DNA of 64,000 nucleotides from Rouxiella aceris (GCF_012933545.1 NZ_JAADJU010000004.1:1-64000); one strand, 5' to 3'; shown: positions 52,578-60,521, counted from the first letter of the stretch. The notes: a model not told the origin generated them from the sequence alone. Translations and numbers: made by a program.

Positions 52578-53039
52578 ATGAAGAGAAAACTCACCGAAGA
52601 AGACCTGGCTGCTGCAAAAAGGCTGAAGAGCATATGGACCAGCAAGCGCGTGGCTCTGGGGCTTACACAGGAGAAAGCTGCCGACCTTTTGGGGTTCAAT
52701 ACCCAAGGGGCGGTTAGTCATTATCTGAATGGGGTCACACCACTAAATACCGATACGGTTATAAAATTTTCTATGCTTCTAAATGTCAAACCGGAGGATA
52801 TTAAGCCGGAGTTGGCAGAAATTTTGAGCTATGTGCGAAAAAGTCCTTCACCAGAACCTGGTGAGGAAATCTCAAGCTTAAATGTCCTGACTTCCCAACA
52901 TAGAGAGTTGATCAGGTTGTTTGATAAAATGCCAGAAAGCGAGAAAATACATCTACTTAAGCAGTTGGATGTCAAGGCAAAAGATTACGATAAACTCTTA
53001 GAAGAATTGCTAGAACTGCGTAAAAAGTCCAAAAACTGA
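52578..53039 (+). CDS. Prophage repressor (CI/RacR-like, no peptidase domain)
   Basis: A 153-aa protein. Residues 15-75 are an XRE helix-turn-helix (IWTSKRVALGLTQEKAADLL, GAVSHYLNGVTPLNTDTVIK). Residues 105-150 are a helical oligomerisation part (SQHRELIRLFDKMPESEKIH). There is no S24 self-cleavage domain with Ser-Lys pair and Ala-Gly site, so RecA-stimulated cleavage is not expected. Size resembles RacR of the Rac prophage. The start has no good ribosome site, so the mRNA may be leaderless or weakly translated. It is flanked by two operator clusters. Confidence 0.87.
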   Translation: MKRKLTEEDLAAAKRLKSIWTSKRVALGLTQEKAADLLGFNTQGAVSHYLNGVTPLNTDTVIKFSMLLNVKPEDIKPELAEILSYVRKSPSPEPGEEISSLNVLTSQHRELIRLFDKMPESEKIHLLKQLDVKAKDYDKLLEELLELRKKSKN

Positions 53040-53060
53040 CACGATCCCAAGCTTTTAAAG

Positions 53061-53083
53061 ACCAGCTTTTGCTGGTTTTTTTT
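53061..53083 (+). terminator. Terminator after the repressor
   Basis: ACCAGC TTTT GCTGGT followed by a run of T, 21 bp after the repressor stop. Confidence 0.9.
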
Positions 53084-53100
53084 CGTCCCAATAAAAAATA

Positions 53101-53142
53101 AATAACTACGCTATTGACCATTTTTAATAACAACGCTATTGT
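53101..53142 (+). promoter_or_regulatory. Early promoter PL with two operators
   Basis: -35 TTGACC (53114-53119), 17-bp spacer, -10 TATTGT (53137-53142), reading rightward into the early operon. Operators AATAACTACGCTATT (53101-53115) and AATAACAACGCTATT (53126-53140) overlap both boxes, 25 bp apart, and match those of PR. Confidence 0.8.
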
Positions 53143-53201
53143 TTACCTCATCGACGGCACAGCAGCCTCGGGGAAACAGTTCTGACGGCGGGAAAGAACG
53201 C

Positions 53202-53216
53202 GAGGTATGACCAATG
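53202..53216 (+). promoter_or_regulatory. Repeated translation leader GAGGTATGACCAATG (example copy)
   Basis: This 15-mer joins a ribosome site (GAGGT) to the start codon with a fixed 7-nt spacer containing a second, out-of-frame ATG. Exact or near copies start genes at 49500-49514, 49940-49954 and 51732-51746 (minus strand), and at 53202, 53736, 54054, 54184, 54543 and 57124 (plus strand). A common regulator or a translation switch could act on all of them. Confidence 0.75.
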
Positions 53217-53459
53217 GCAGTTTCACTTAATGGGGATGTGAAAATGAAGCGCACAATGACAGCAGCAGACATCAAAAAAGCAGTGATGAAAACTTGCGGC
53301 ACAATCTGCAACGAAAATCCCTACTACCGCAACGCGTCAATAGCAAAAGACCAGGCGCAAACCGCGCTTGCATATCTCGATGACAGCCATTTTGAAGTAG
53401 CCCCACGTGCTGCCTCCGCGATACGTAATTGGGCAGCTGAAAGAACCAATGCTTTCTAA
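53214..53459 (+). CDS. Early phage protein of unknown function
   Basis: An 81-aa protein, MAVSLNGDVKMKRTMTAADI then KKAVMKTCGTICNENPYYRN, ending AAERTNAF. First gene under PL, with the repeated leader at its start. No domain recognised; early small proteins here often modulate host nucleases or cell division. Confidence 0.6.
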   Translation: MAVSLNGDVKMKRTMTAADIKKAVMKTCGTICNENPYYRNASIAKDQAQTALAYLDDSHFEVAPRAASAIRNWAAERTNAF

Positions 53460-53495
53460 GTGATTTTTCCACTGCCCTGCGAACCAGGGCACAAC

Positions 53496-53585
53496 ATGCA
53501 AGAGCATTTTTCTGTGGCGAAGGAAACTCAAGAAGACCTCCCTGAACCGATTAATGCTCTTTCAGTTGTGGTGGTGGATGGTTGA
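53496..53585 (+). other. Possible 29-aa gene in a structured leader
   Basis: A 29-codon frame (MQEHFSVAKETQEDLPEPIN then ALSVVVVDG) with no good ribosome site. The surrounding 53460-53740 contains several tiny frames and an inverted repeat TGTGGTGGAT / ATCCACCACA near 53570 and 53650. It may be untranslated structured RNA rather than coding DNA. Confidence 0.3.
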
Positions 53586-53740
53586 ATGGCATTTCCCTTG
53601 CGAAAAGAACGGTCGTAAAAACGACGCCGGAGCGTAACCGGCAAAATCCACCACAGCATTATTTATTTATCGGGTTTTAGAATGGCGCAAATTGCAGCGT
53701 GAAAAAGCTATACGCAATCATCGAAACTAAATAACGAGGT

Positions 53741-54028
53741 ATGACCATGACCATTGAAACGGAAATTAAAAGTAATGTTTTGCACGAAGGTATTCATCAA
53801 CTGAAAGAACACGGCGTTGTAATTGGCTATTTAAAAGAATCCACTGCCGTTGATAAATCCGCAATCGTCACCCCGGATGGAAAAAATCTCGGCGACTTCT
53901 GCTGTGATCATCACGCCGTTGAGGCTGCCTGGCTCCATCACCACAATATCCACCAGCGTACCGAGCGTCGTGAGCGCATTCCGCGTTCTCTTCTGGTTAT
54001 GGCCTTAATGGCAATGATGTCTCGGTAA
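53741..54028 (+). CDS. Early phage protein of unknown function
   Basis: A 95-aa protein (MTMTIETEIKSNVLHEGIHQ, LKEHGVVIGYLKESTAVDKS) with a His-rich middle (CCDHHAVEAAWLHHHNIHQ) that could bind metal. Two ATGs (53741, 53747) lie within a variant of the repeated leader; the second has better spacing. Unknown family. Confidence 0.6.
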   Translation: MTMTIETEIKSNVLHEGIHQLKEHGVVIGYLKESTAVDKSAIVTPDGKNLGDFCCDHHAVEAAWLHHHNIHQRTERRERIPRSLLVMALMAMMSR

Positions 54029-54065
54029 GTTTTGCGGCGGGCGAAAGCCTGACGAGGTATGAGCG

Positions 54066-54143
54066 TTGACCCGCTGGCCCGGCGTAACGGGCAACTCAAG
54101 ACGTAAAAAAGCCCGCGCTTGGCGGGCAGTTCTACCGGCTTAA
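54066..54143 (+). CDS. Possible 25-aa peptide behind the repeated leader
   Basis: GAGGT, 7 nt, then TTG ACC starts a 25-codon frame (LTRWPGVTGNSRRKKARAWR then AVLPA). The spacing equals that of the other leaders, so the TTG may be used. The peptide is very basic. The frame runs through a hairpin at 54111-54127. Could also be a non-coding remnant. Confidence 0.3.
   Translation: MTRWPGVTGNSRRKKARAWRAVLPA
54111..54127 (-). terminator. Terminator-like hairpin facing against the early operon
   Basis: GCCCGC GCTTG GCGGGC with six A on its left, so it would stop minus-strand transcripts. There is no minus-strand gene just right of it, which suggests it ends antisense transcription or acts as an RNA structure in the plus transcript. 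Confidence 0.55.
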
Positions 54144-54244
54144 CGCCCCGGTGGCGGCAGGTCGGCGACCAAACCGACCTTACGAGGTATGAGCAATGAC
54201 CTTTCGGCCAGACTCGCGCTAAGTATATTTTTAACGAGGCGGCA

Positions 54245-54541
54245 ATGCAAACTAAACTACCCGGCTCCGTAACAAAAAAATTCTTCATATTCGCGACTAA
54301 ATATGAATGGATTGACGAATACATAATATCCGTATTTGAATCAGACATATCCAGCATCAAACCAGATTATATTTTAATCGGCACTCAGGAAGTTACTTTC
54401 GAAATCAAAGAAACTGATTTTTTAAAATCGGAAATAGCAGGTCTGGAAAAAGCAAAAATCCAATTATTTGCGGAGACATCAGAGCGCGAAAAATATATTT
54501 CCGGGAAAATACAGTCTTTATTAGCAAGCAAAACTAAATAA
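54245..54541 (+). CDS. Early phage protein of unknown function
   Basis: A 98-aa protein (MQTKLPGSVTKKFFIFATKY, WIDEYIISVFESDISSIKPD) with a helical, charged C-terminal half (IAGLEKAKIQLFAETSEREK). AT-rich compared with neighbours. It ends 13 bp before the recombination gene. No known family. Confidence 0.55.
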   Translation: MQTKLPGSVTKKFFIFATKYEWIDEYIISVFESDISSIKPDYILIGTQEVTFEIKETDFLKSEIAGLEKAKIQLFAETSEREKYISGKIQSLLASKTK

Positions 54542-54554
54542 TGAGGTGTGACCA

Positions 54555-56561
54555 ATGACGCAATTTATTTGTGCTTTATATCCGACCGCTGCTGCGGCGG
54601 CAAAAGGAGAGATCCCGACTTCGATTACTATCGAAGCAAAGTCTGAAAAACTCGCGGTTATGAAGCTGGACATGATGATCGAGGAAGATTTCCCCGATAT
54701 GGCCGGCCGTTATCTTAAACCAAAGATCGCAGAGTCAATCCCTGGCGGCGTCGGCCGCCCGCCTGTTGATGCCTTCAGTGAAGATTGGATAAAACACTAT
54801 GAGTGGGACAAAGAAACGAAAAATTTCATCGCTATTAAGCATGCGGAGACACCTGACGATCTTGACCCGCTGGCCAGCATGAAAGTTATCTTTGATTTGC
54901 CCATATCTGAACGTATCAGCTATATCGCGATGTATGGCTCTAAGCCAGATGAAATCGACCAGGAGCACTTATCAAATGCCTGCGATATCGCTATTGACGA
55001 TGACGCAGATCCTGAGATCCGAGCCATTATTGATGGCTTTCAGCGAGTACCTGCCGTAAAGGCAATGTTGCCAGCATCAGTTGAAATGATGATCGACGCG
55101 CTCCGTGCTCAAACACCGCCATGCGACAGTGCAGACGACGCCGAAAAGTTTGCCATCAAGTGGGTGAATAAACCTTCTGAGCGCGAATCTAGCGGCCCGA
55201 CGCGCACATATGAATCGTTCGAAGTGGAAGTGGCACTGGCAATCATGGGCGTTAATCCAGACCTGGCAAAAGCTGCTGACGTTAAGAATGCAAAGATGAT
55301 CAGAGATAACCGGGATACAGCGTGGCGCGCCTGGGTAAATTCTCTGCGCATGATACCGGACATTCTCAACATCCCGCGGGGCGAGCTTTTCACGCTTCTG
55401 GAAAAGGGATATCGAGATTTGAAGTTAATCAACGACACCGACGCGCGCAGGGCATATCTCAGCAGCGTTCTGTCTGGTCACCCATCCCTACCCCATTATC
55501 AGCAAGAAGAGGTGCAGGTGGAAAACCTTGGGGGCGGGAAATTCTCTATATCTGGTTTGGAAAAAAATGCCTCAAATGAGGGAGAAAAAGCAGAAGTTGG
55601 CATCAACAAACCCACAGCGGATGATAAAAAACCCGAAGCAAGCCAGACCGTTGCTGTATCGCATGGCGAGGCTGTAGAAATAGTACCAGCGCAGGATGAC
55701 TTTAAGCAGCGTGCTGTAGCCCTTGAGAAATCCCTTTCTGAAAAAACAGAAGAGGAACTGGAAAATCTGCACATATGGAAGAAAGTCCAAAGCACTGACC
55801 CGCGTTATACCAAGCCTCTAGAAGGGGTTGGCTTTGCCGGTACCAGCATCAACGCTGAATACATGTTCATGCGTGCAACGGAGATTTTCGGGCCAGTCGG
55901 TACCGGTTGGGGCTACGAGATTGTCGAAGATCGCATGCTAAATGGTGCACCTCTTTCCGAATCTATTTATGAGAATAATAAATTCATACGGAGCGTTTTG
56001 CTTCGTGATGCAGACGGTACCCTGCTGTACGAAAAGAACCACGTTCTGCGCATCAAGTTCTGGTACGTGGCAGATGGCGATGTGCGTGGTGAACTTGAAG
56101 CCTACGGCTCAACGCCCTACCTATACAAGTCAAAACGAGGGATTACTACCGACGGCGAAACCCATAAAAAAAGCCTGACAGATGCCATTAAAAAAGCACT
56201 GTCTATGCTCGGCTTCTCTGCCGACGTCTGGCTCGGCTGGCATGACATGCCTGAGTATCTCGCCGATAACGCGATTGAACACAGCATTAAAAACGCCAGT
56301 GATAAGGCTGAGGATACGGTACGCCTGCGCAAAGAACTGGATGAAAAATTTGCACAAAACACGGAAACAATGCGCACCGCTGTTACTTCAAATGAAGTGA
56401 CCAAAATCGCTTCATCCCTGAACCGCACTATTGGGGTTCACCTCAAAAATGCCAAAGCCGTCAACGACACCGAGCACGCACGTTATCTCGAAACACGACT
56501 GCGTCGCCTGGATGAAATCAAAAATGAATGTCTGGCAAAATTTGAAGGGGAAAAAGCATGA
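54555..56561 (+). CDS. Single-strand annealing recombinase with large N-terminal extension
   Basis: A 668-aa protein. Residues about 410-570 look like a Rad52/Sak-type annealing domain: WKKVQSTDPRYTKPLEGVGF, SINAEYMFMRATEIFGPVGT, GWGYEIVEDRM, ending in SLTDAIKKALSMLGFSADVW. Residues 1-345 have a layout like the N-terminal, non-nuclease part of RecE (FDLPISERISYIAMYGSKPD), and 345-410 are a charged linker. A helical tail follows. It would anneal single strands in phage recombination. No partner exonuclease is seen. The N-terminal assignment is tentative. Confidence 0.65.
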   Translation: MTQFICALYPTAAAAAKGEIPTSITIEAKSEKLAVMKLDMMIEEDFPDMAGRYLKPKIAESIPGGVGRPPVDAFSEDWIKHYEWDKETKNFIAIKHAETPDDLDPLASMKVIFDLPISERISYIAMYGSKPDEIDQEHLSNACDIAIDDDADPEIRAIIDGFQRVPAVKAMLPASVEMMIDALRAQTPPCDSADDAEKFAIKWVNKPSERESSGPTRTYESFEVEVALAIMGVNPDLAKAADVKNAKMIRDNRDTAWRAWVNSLRMIPDILNIPRGELFTLLEKGYRDLKLINDTDARRAYLSSVLSGHPSLPHYQQEEVQVENLGGGKFSISGLEKNASNEGEKAEVGINKPTADDKKPEASQTVAVSHGEAVEIVPAQDDFKQRAVALEKSLSEKTEEELENLHIWKKVQSTDPRYTKPLEGVGFAGTSINAEYMFMRATEIFGPVGTGWGYEIVEDRMLNGAPLSESIYENNKFIRSVLLRDADGTLLYEKNHVLRIKFWYVADGDVRGELEAYGSTPYLYKSKRGITTDGETHKKSLTDAIKKALSMLGFSADVWLGWHDMPEYLADNAIEHSIKNASDKAEDTVRLRKELDEKFAQNTETMRTAVTSNEVTKIASSLNRTIGVHLKNAKAVNDTEHARYLETRLRRLDEIKNECLAKFEGEKA

Positions 56562-57061
56562 GCACTCGCACCATTGATTTAGCTATCGAGATGCAAAAAC
56601 TTCAGGCGCTCGCAGAAAACGGCGAACTGACCCCAGAAATGATCGCCGATACCCTTGAAGGGCTGGAAGGCATGCTGGGGGACAAGCTTGACGCGACAAT
56701 GGCCGTGGTTCGTGACTTTCTGGGCAATGTTGAAAAATGCGACGCGGAAGCCAAGCGCCTCGCAGAACGCAAGAAGATGTGGAACAACCAGGCTGAGTTG
56801 CTCAAGAAATATATCCTCGACTGCATGATCACTGCCGGTAGCGATAGCGTTAAAACGGCCACAAACACATTCAGTGCTCGCAAGGGATCACAGCGCCTGA
56901 TTGTTGACGATGAGGAGTTGCTACCTGACGACTTTGTAGAGTCGTTTACCCAAATCGTAAACAAAGTGAAAAGCGATGAGCTGAAGAAAGCTTTGTTGGC
57001 CGGTACCGAGATAAAAGGCGCTCATCTTGAAACTGGTCCTCGTTCATTAGCTGTTCGTTAA
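56558..57061 (+). CDS. Gp157-family protein
   Basis: A 167-aa protein of the siphovirus Gp157 family: long helices (DLAIEMQKLQALAENGELTP, AKRLAERKKMWNNQAELLKK) followed by a beta part (TNTFSARKGSQRLIVDDEEL) and KSDELKKALLAGTEIKGAHL. Gp157 proteins lie beside annealing proteins and SSB in phages and have been linked to phage resistance and DNA recombination. Overlaps the recombinase by 4 bp. Confidence 0.82.
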   Translation: MSTRTIDLAIEMQKLQALAENGELTPEMIADTLEGLEGMLGDKLDATMAVVRDFLGNVEKCDAEAKRLAERKKMWNNQAELLKKYILDCMITAGSDSVKTATNTFSARKGSQRLIVDDEELLPDDFVESFTQIVNKVKSDELKKALLAGTEIKGAHLETGPRSLAVR

Positions 57062-57084
57062 CTGATTTTGTTGAATCAAAAATT

Positions 57085-57116
57085 GGCCGGTTAGTGAGCT
57101 ATTATGCTGACCGGTC
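57085..57116. repeat. Inverted repeat upstream of xis
   Basis: GGCCGGT (57085-57091) and ACCGGTC (57110-57116), 18-nt loop, between the Gp157 gene and the excisionase gene. Possible Xis or repressor site, or a weak terminator. Confidence 0.4.
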
Positions 57117-57136
57117 ATGCTTATGAGGTATGACCA

Positions 57137-57409
57137 ATGAAATTACTGACTTTAGAAGAATGGTGTGATCTGAAATACAAAGCGCATAAACCTACTCTTC
57201 AAACTCTTCAGCGCTGGGCGAGAGCTGGGAAAATTTATCCGGCAGCTGAAAAACACGGACGACAGTATCGTGTGAGGCCAGATGCGATTTATCTAAACCC
57301 AACCGATATTCACGTCGGTAAGAAAATAAAAGAGTCGCAGAGCGCAGAGCCAGCAAAAAATGCATTCATGCAGAAGGTGATAAATGACACGGCGTCCCGT
57401 CAGGTATGA
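57137..57409 (+). CDS. xis: Excisionase (Xis)
   Basis: A 90-aa protein with the excisionase winged-helix: MKLLTLEEWCDLKYKAHKPT, LQTLQRWARAGKIYPAAEKH, GRQYRVRPDAIYL. It directs integrase toward excision. The end overlaps the integrase start by 26 bp, as in lambda, and the start has the repeated leader. Confidence 0.9.
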   Translation: MKLLTLEEWCDLKYKAHKPTLQTLQRWARAGKIYPAAEKHGRQYRVRPDAIYLNPTDIHVGKKIKESQSAEPAKNAFMQKVINDTASRQV

Positions 57410-58466
57410 TGCAAATTTACCCAAAAATCTCACCTATCGTAAATCAAGAAAAACTTATTACTGGCGTAATCCTCTGACAGGAAAGGAGTTTACGTTAGGT
57501 TTAATTTCCCGCAGGGATGCAATTTCGCAGGCAATCGAGGCAAACCACTATATCGAGCAGAATTACTCACCGATTCAATTGCTTGATAAGCTCAAAGGCA
57601 CGAATGAGTACACCCTATCCTCTTGGCTTGACCGCTATGATGTGATCTTTAAGCGACGTGAATTGGCAGAAAACACATATAAAGTTCGTAAAGGCCAGAT
57701 CGCCACCATTGAGGAAAAAATGGGCCACTTAACACTAAGCAAAATAACGACTCGTCATATTGCTGATTTTCTTGAAACATGGGTCGTCCAGGATAAAAAG
57801 ACAATGGCGGCGACAATGAGATCTGTTCTATCGGATGTTTTCAGGGAAGCTATTGTTGAGGGGCATCTCGCAGCAAATCCTGTAACCCCAACGCGAGCAG
57901 CAAAACCGGTGGTTAAGCGCGAGAGGTTGGAATTAGAACAGTATATTGCAATTCGCAAGGCCGCCGCCGCGCAACCTGCGTGGTTTGGACTGGCCATGGA
58001 TCTTGCCCTAGTTACCGGGCAACGGCGAGAGGATATAGCTGATCTACGATTTGAGCATGTTCAAGATGGAAGGCTGCTAATCAACCAGGGGAAAACTGAT
58101 TATATGCTTTCAATCCCCCTGGATCTTGAGCTTAAAGCCATTGGGCTAACTTTAGGGGCCGTGATTGAATGCTGCCGTGTTGCCAGTAATACTGATTTTC
58201 TGGTCAGTTCAGGCATCCGGAAAAACAGCTCAGATGGATCACTACATCCTGATAGCCTAACCAAAAAATTTGTTGCTGCAAGAAAGTATACGGGCATTAA
58301 TTTTGAGGAAAGCCCACCAACATTTCACGAGATCCGAAGTTTAGCTGGCCGCCTGTATGAGAAGGAAAAAGGAAAGGAGTTTGCGAGGAAATTACTTGGG
58401 CATAAATCTGAGAAGATGACGAACAAATACCTTGATACAAGGGGAAAAGAATACGTGATGCTGTAA
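57384..58466 (+). CDS. int: Tyrosine integrase (lambda-type)
   Basis: A 360-aa integrase. N-terminal arm-binding domain (NLTYRKSRKTYYWRNPLTGK), SAM-like core domain (about 75-170), catalytic domain with R214 (TGQRRED), K237, H315-x-x-R318 (FHEIRSLAGRLY), H340 (LLGH) and Tyr349 (NKYLD). It lies 76 bp from attR and should act on the repeat shared with sdsR. Complete and apparently functional. Confidence 0.95.
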   Translation: MTRRPVRYDANLPKNLTYRKSRKTYYWRNPLTGKEFTLGLISRRDAISQAIEANHYIEQNYSPIQLLDKLKGTNEYTLSSWLDRYDVIFKRRELAENTYKVRKGQIATIEEKMGHLTLSKITTRHIADFLETWVVQDKKTMAATMRSVLSDVFREAIVEGHLAANPVTPTRAAKPVVKRERLELEQYIAIRKAAAAQPAWFGLAMDLALVTGQRREDIADLRFEHVQDGRLLINQGKTDYMLSIPLDLELKAIGLTLGAVIECCRVASNTDFLVSSGIRKNSSDGSLHPDSLTKKFVAARKYTGINFEESPPTFHEIRSLAGRLYEKEKGKEFARKLLGHKSEKMTNKYLDTRGKEYVML

Positions 58467-58542
58467 AAGACCGAATATCATATTTCGGACAAATTTCGGA
58501 CATTTTCGGAAAAACAGAAAATAACCCTTATAAAACAATAAT

Positions 58543-58568
58543 TAAAAAAAAGACCGAATACGATTCCT
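58543..58568. other. attR, right attachment repeat within sdsR
   Basis: 26-bp copy identical to attL at 15812-15837. It forms the poly-U run and the 3' half of the sdsR terminator, so insertion keeps the RNA gene whole. Confidence 0.93.
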
Positions 58569-58647
58569 ATATTCGGTCCAGGGAAAGGGCTCTTGGGAGA
58601 GAGCCGTGCGCTAAAAGTTGGCATTGATGCAGGCGGTTAAGCCTTAC
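58545..58647 (-). ncRNA. sdsR: SdsR (RyeB) small RNA
   Basis: About 103 nt on the minus strand, matching E. coli SdsR: 5' region GCCTGCATCAATGCCAACTT, the central ACGGCTCTCTCCCAAGAGCC hairpin, and the terminator GACCGAATATAGGAATCGTA with TTCGGTC and a U-run. The -10 box CTATTCT sits 6 nt before the 5' end, which suits a sigma-S promoter. SdsR is an Hfq-binding, stationary-phase RNA that lowers OmpD, MutS and other mRNAs. Its antisense RyeA would be encoded on the plus strand here, but its promoter side has been replaced by phage DNA. Position beside yebY agrees with E. coli gene order. Confidence 0.95.
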
Positions 58648-58803
58648 CTTTCAAGAATAGTCGAGCTTTGTCTGTTTTCCAGCCAATTGACAGCCTGGTG
58701 ATAATAACTTGAGGGAATTAGTTGCTTTTTGTGACAACATTCTCAAAACATTTATTTAACAAAATAAATCAAGTGCAAAACGGGGATTTAAGGGTGGGGT
58801 TTT

Positions 58804-58829
58804 CAGAGGCTAACGGCAGTCAGCCTCTG
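58804..58829 (-). terminator. Hairpin after yebY
   Basis: CAGAGGCT / AGCCTCTG stem with a 10-nt loop just after the yebY stop; the following T-run is weak. Confidence 0.5.
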
Positions 58830-58839
58830 TGCCGTTCGG

Positions 58840-59175
58840 TTAGCAAAGCTTACTGGCACGTTCAATAAAGGGTGCCAGGCTCATTTTATGTCCGGCGTTC
58901 TGCGGGTCGTCGAGCTGTATAATGCTGAGCGGTTGTGCGCTTGCCTTACCCTCTTTAACCTGTTCAATAGCAACGTCATTAAGTGGATACTGGGCCAGCG
59001 TGCTGTCATTGATAACAAACAGTGCATTGCCCGGTCGGCACTGCAGCATCACCTCTTCGCGGGTAAATGCCCAGGCTTTTCCGTATTCCAGGCGGCTAAC
59101 GGTGATAATCTGTGGGGCGGCAAAGCAGCTGCCGGACAGTGTCAGTAGCAGGCACCCAAGTAGTGTTTTTTTCAT
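58840..59175 (-). CDS. yebY: YebY family protein (DUF2511)
   Basis: A 111-aa exported protein: signal peptide to about residue 19 ([15 protein letters not shown]), then [33 protein letters not shown] at the end with two cysteines that may pair. YebY accompanies copC and copD (YobA, YebZ) in enterobacteria, in an operon linked to copper, and has been proposed to bind or handle copper in the periplasm. Third gene of the operon here, 73 bp after copD. Confidence 0.9.
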   Translation of the reverse strand: MKKTLLGCLLLTLSGSCFAAPQIITVSRLEYGKAWAFTREEVMLQCRPGNALFVINDSTLAQYPLNDVAIEQVKEGKASAQPLSIIQLDDPQNAGHKMSLAPFIERASKLC

Positions 59176-59248
59176 AACCCTTCCTCGTTCAACTTTTTAA
59201 AAATTCAAGCTTATGGCCGATCCATTGCTGTTACTGCGCCCTGCCGGG

Positions 59249-60133
59249 TCAATTAGGCGGCAAGGTGGCAAACAGGCTTACCAGCGCAATCACCAGTAAT
59301 GCCAGGGCAAATTCCAGCCAGCAGACGTAAATCATATTGCGCTGTGCCTGCTCTGGCTGTTTAGCCAGTTGCGGTACCAGGCGATAACGATTAAATAGCG
59401 CAACGCCAATCATCAGCGCAACCAATAACACTTTTGCCAGCAGCAGTAGCCAGTAAGGCGAACGCCAATCGCTGGGCCAATGTTGCAATATCATCAGGCC
59501 ATTGATCACGCCGGTAACCACCACCAGGGCCACGGCAATATGCCCGAGGGTGGAAAATCGCAGTAATGTTGTTATCGCCGCGGCACGGTGGGCGGGCTGA
59601 TGAGTAAAGGACATGCAACTTAGCAGCGGGAGCAAACTGCCCAACCAGTAGGCGGCGCTGAGCAAATGGAGCCCATGGTTACTGCGTTGCACTATGCCCA
59701 TGGTCCCTTGATGGATAGCAGCGTGGCCGATCAGTGCCAGGCTAAGCAACATGCCGGTGCTCAGCAACAGTACTATCAGATAGCGCCCAGGCAAGCCATC
59801 GAGCAGTAAAACCAGCAGCGCCACTACTGCCAACAACATATGCCAGCGCCACACCTCACCGAAGGTGGTCATCAGGATCAACAGCCAGACGGTGGGGTTA
59901 GTGGTATCGGCCCAGCCATTGCCCATCACTCCGGCCTGAACTGCCAGCATCAAGAAGGCGGTCAGGGCCGAGAGCACCGCCGAGGCAAGGATCAAGGTTT
60001 GATTCTTGCCCGTCAGCACCTGGGAAAAACCTGCCGGTGCCAGTAAGCGGCTAAACACGCAGGCACCAAACAGCTGCATCACCGAAGCAAAATGCACAAA
60101 GCGACAAACAACAAACAGCGAAGCCAGGCTCAT
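59249..60133 (-). CDS. copD: Copper homeostasis membrane protein CopD (YebZ)
   Basis: A 294-aa inner-membrane protein with eight predicted helices and the CopD signature (LFVVCRFVHFASVMQLFGAC at the start, then NHGLHLLSAAYWLGSLLPLL near 155). It is thought to move copper from CopC to the cytoplasm. Its ATG is 4 bp after the copC stop, so the two are coupled. Confidence 0.93.
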   Translation of the reverse strand: MSLASLFVVCRFVHFASVMQLFGACVFSRLLAPAGFSQVLTGKNQTLILASAVLSALTAFLMLAVQAGVMGNGWADTTNPTVWLLILMTTFGEVWRWHMLLAVVALLVLLLDGLPGRYLIVLLLSTGMLLSLALIGHAAIHQGTMGIVQRSNHGLHLLSAAYWLGSLLPLLSCMSFTHQPAHRAAAITTLLRFSTLGHIAVALVVVTGVINGLMILQHWPSDWRSPYWLLLLAKVLLVALMIGVALFNRYRLVPQLAKQPEQAQRNMIYVCWLEFALALLVIALVSLFATLPPN

Positions 60134-60137
60134 ACGG

Positions 60138-60521
60138 TTATTTCACCGTAAAGCTGTAGGTACCCTGAGTTTTATGACCATCAACCGAGACAACATGCCA
60201 GGAAACCAGGTATTTGCCGCTGGTCAAAGGCGCAGGCAGTGCCACCAGCACCTGAGTATTGTTATTACTGGCCAGTTTAATGGCTCCGGTCTTGATCGGC
60301 GTATTACCCGGACCACTGAGTTCAACCTTGCTGAAGTTGGGTTCGATACCTTCGCTAAAACCGAGACTCAGTTCGCCAGGCGCGGTGGTCACTTGACTGT
60401 CGGCGGCCGGGGTTTCGGTTTTAAGATGAGCGTGGGCAAAAGCCTGTTGTGAAATCATGCCTGCGGCTAAGACACAGGCGGAACTGAGAAGACGCAGTCG
60501 CATTAGTTTTTTAGTAGACAC
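60138..60521 (-). CDS. copC: Periplasmic copper-binding protein CopC (YobA)
   Basis: A 127-aa protein with signal peptide ending AFA; the mature protein would start HAHLKTETPAADSQV, placing His1 for Cu(II). It contains LSLGFSEGIEPNFSKVELSG and the second binding site SVDGHKTQG near residue 115. First gene of the copC-copD-yebY operon. Confidence 0.93.
   Translation of the reverse strand: MSTKKLMRLRLLSSACVLAAGMISQQAFAHAHLKTETPAADSQVTTAPGELSLGFSEGIEPNFSKVELSGPGNTPIKTGAIKLASNNNTQVLVALPAPLTSGKYLVSWHVVSVDGHKTQGTYSFTVK

Larger units (their letters stand above)
15812..58568. mobile_element. Contractile-tailed prophage integrated at sdsR (about 42.8 kb)
   Basis: The ends are marked by a 26-bp perfect direct repeat. 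Inside are integrase and excisionase next to the right end, an immunity region, replication, lysis, packaging, head and contractile-tail genes, all in a coherent order with dense overlaps. Every essential module seems present, except that no Rz-type spanin was recognised. Sheath, tube, tape measure and baseplate genes identify a myovirus. It carries a surface-modifying acyltransferase, a HEPN pair, a lipoprotein and a DNA methyltransferase as likely fitness genes. The element looks intact and may be inducible. Confidence 0.93.

Noticed and set aside
59391-59618. 75-codon minus-strand frame inside copD
   Set aside because: Out-of-frame reading of a strongly supported membrane protein gene.
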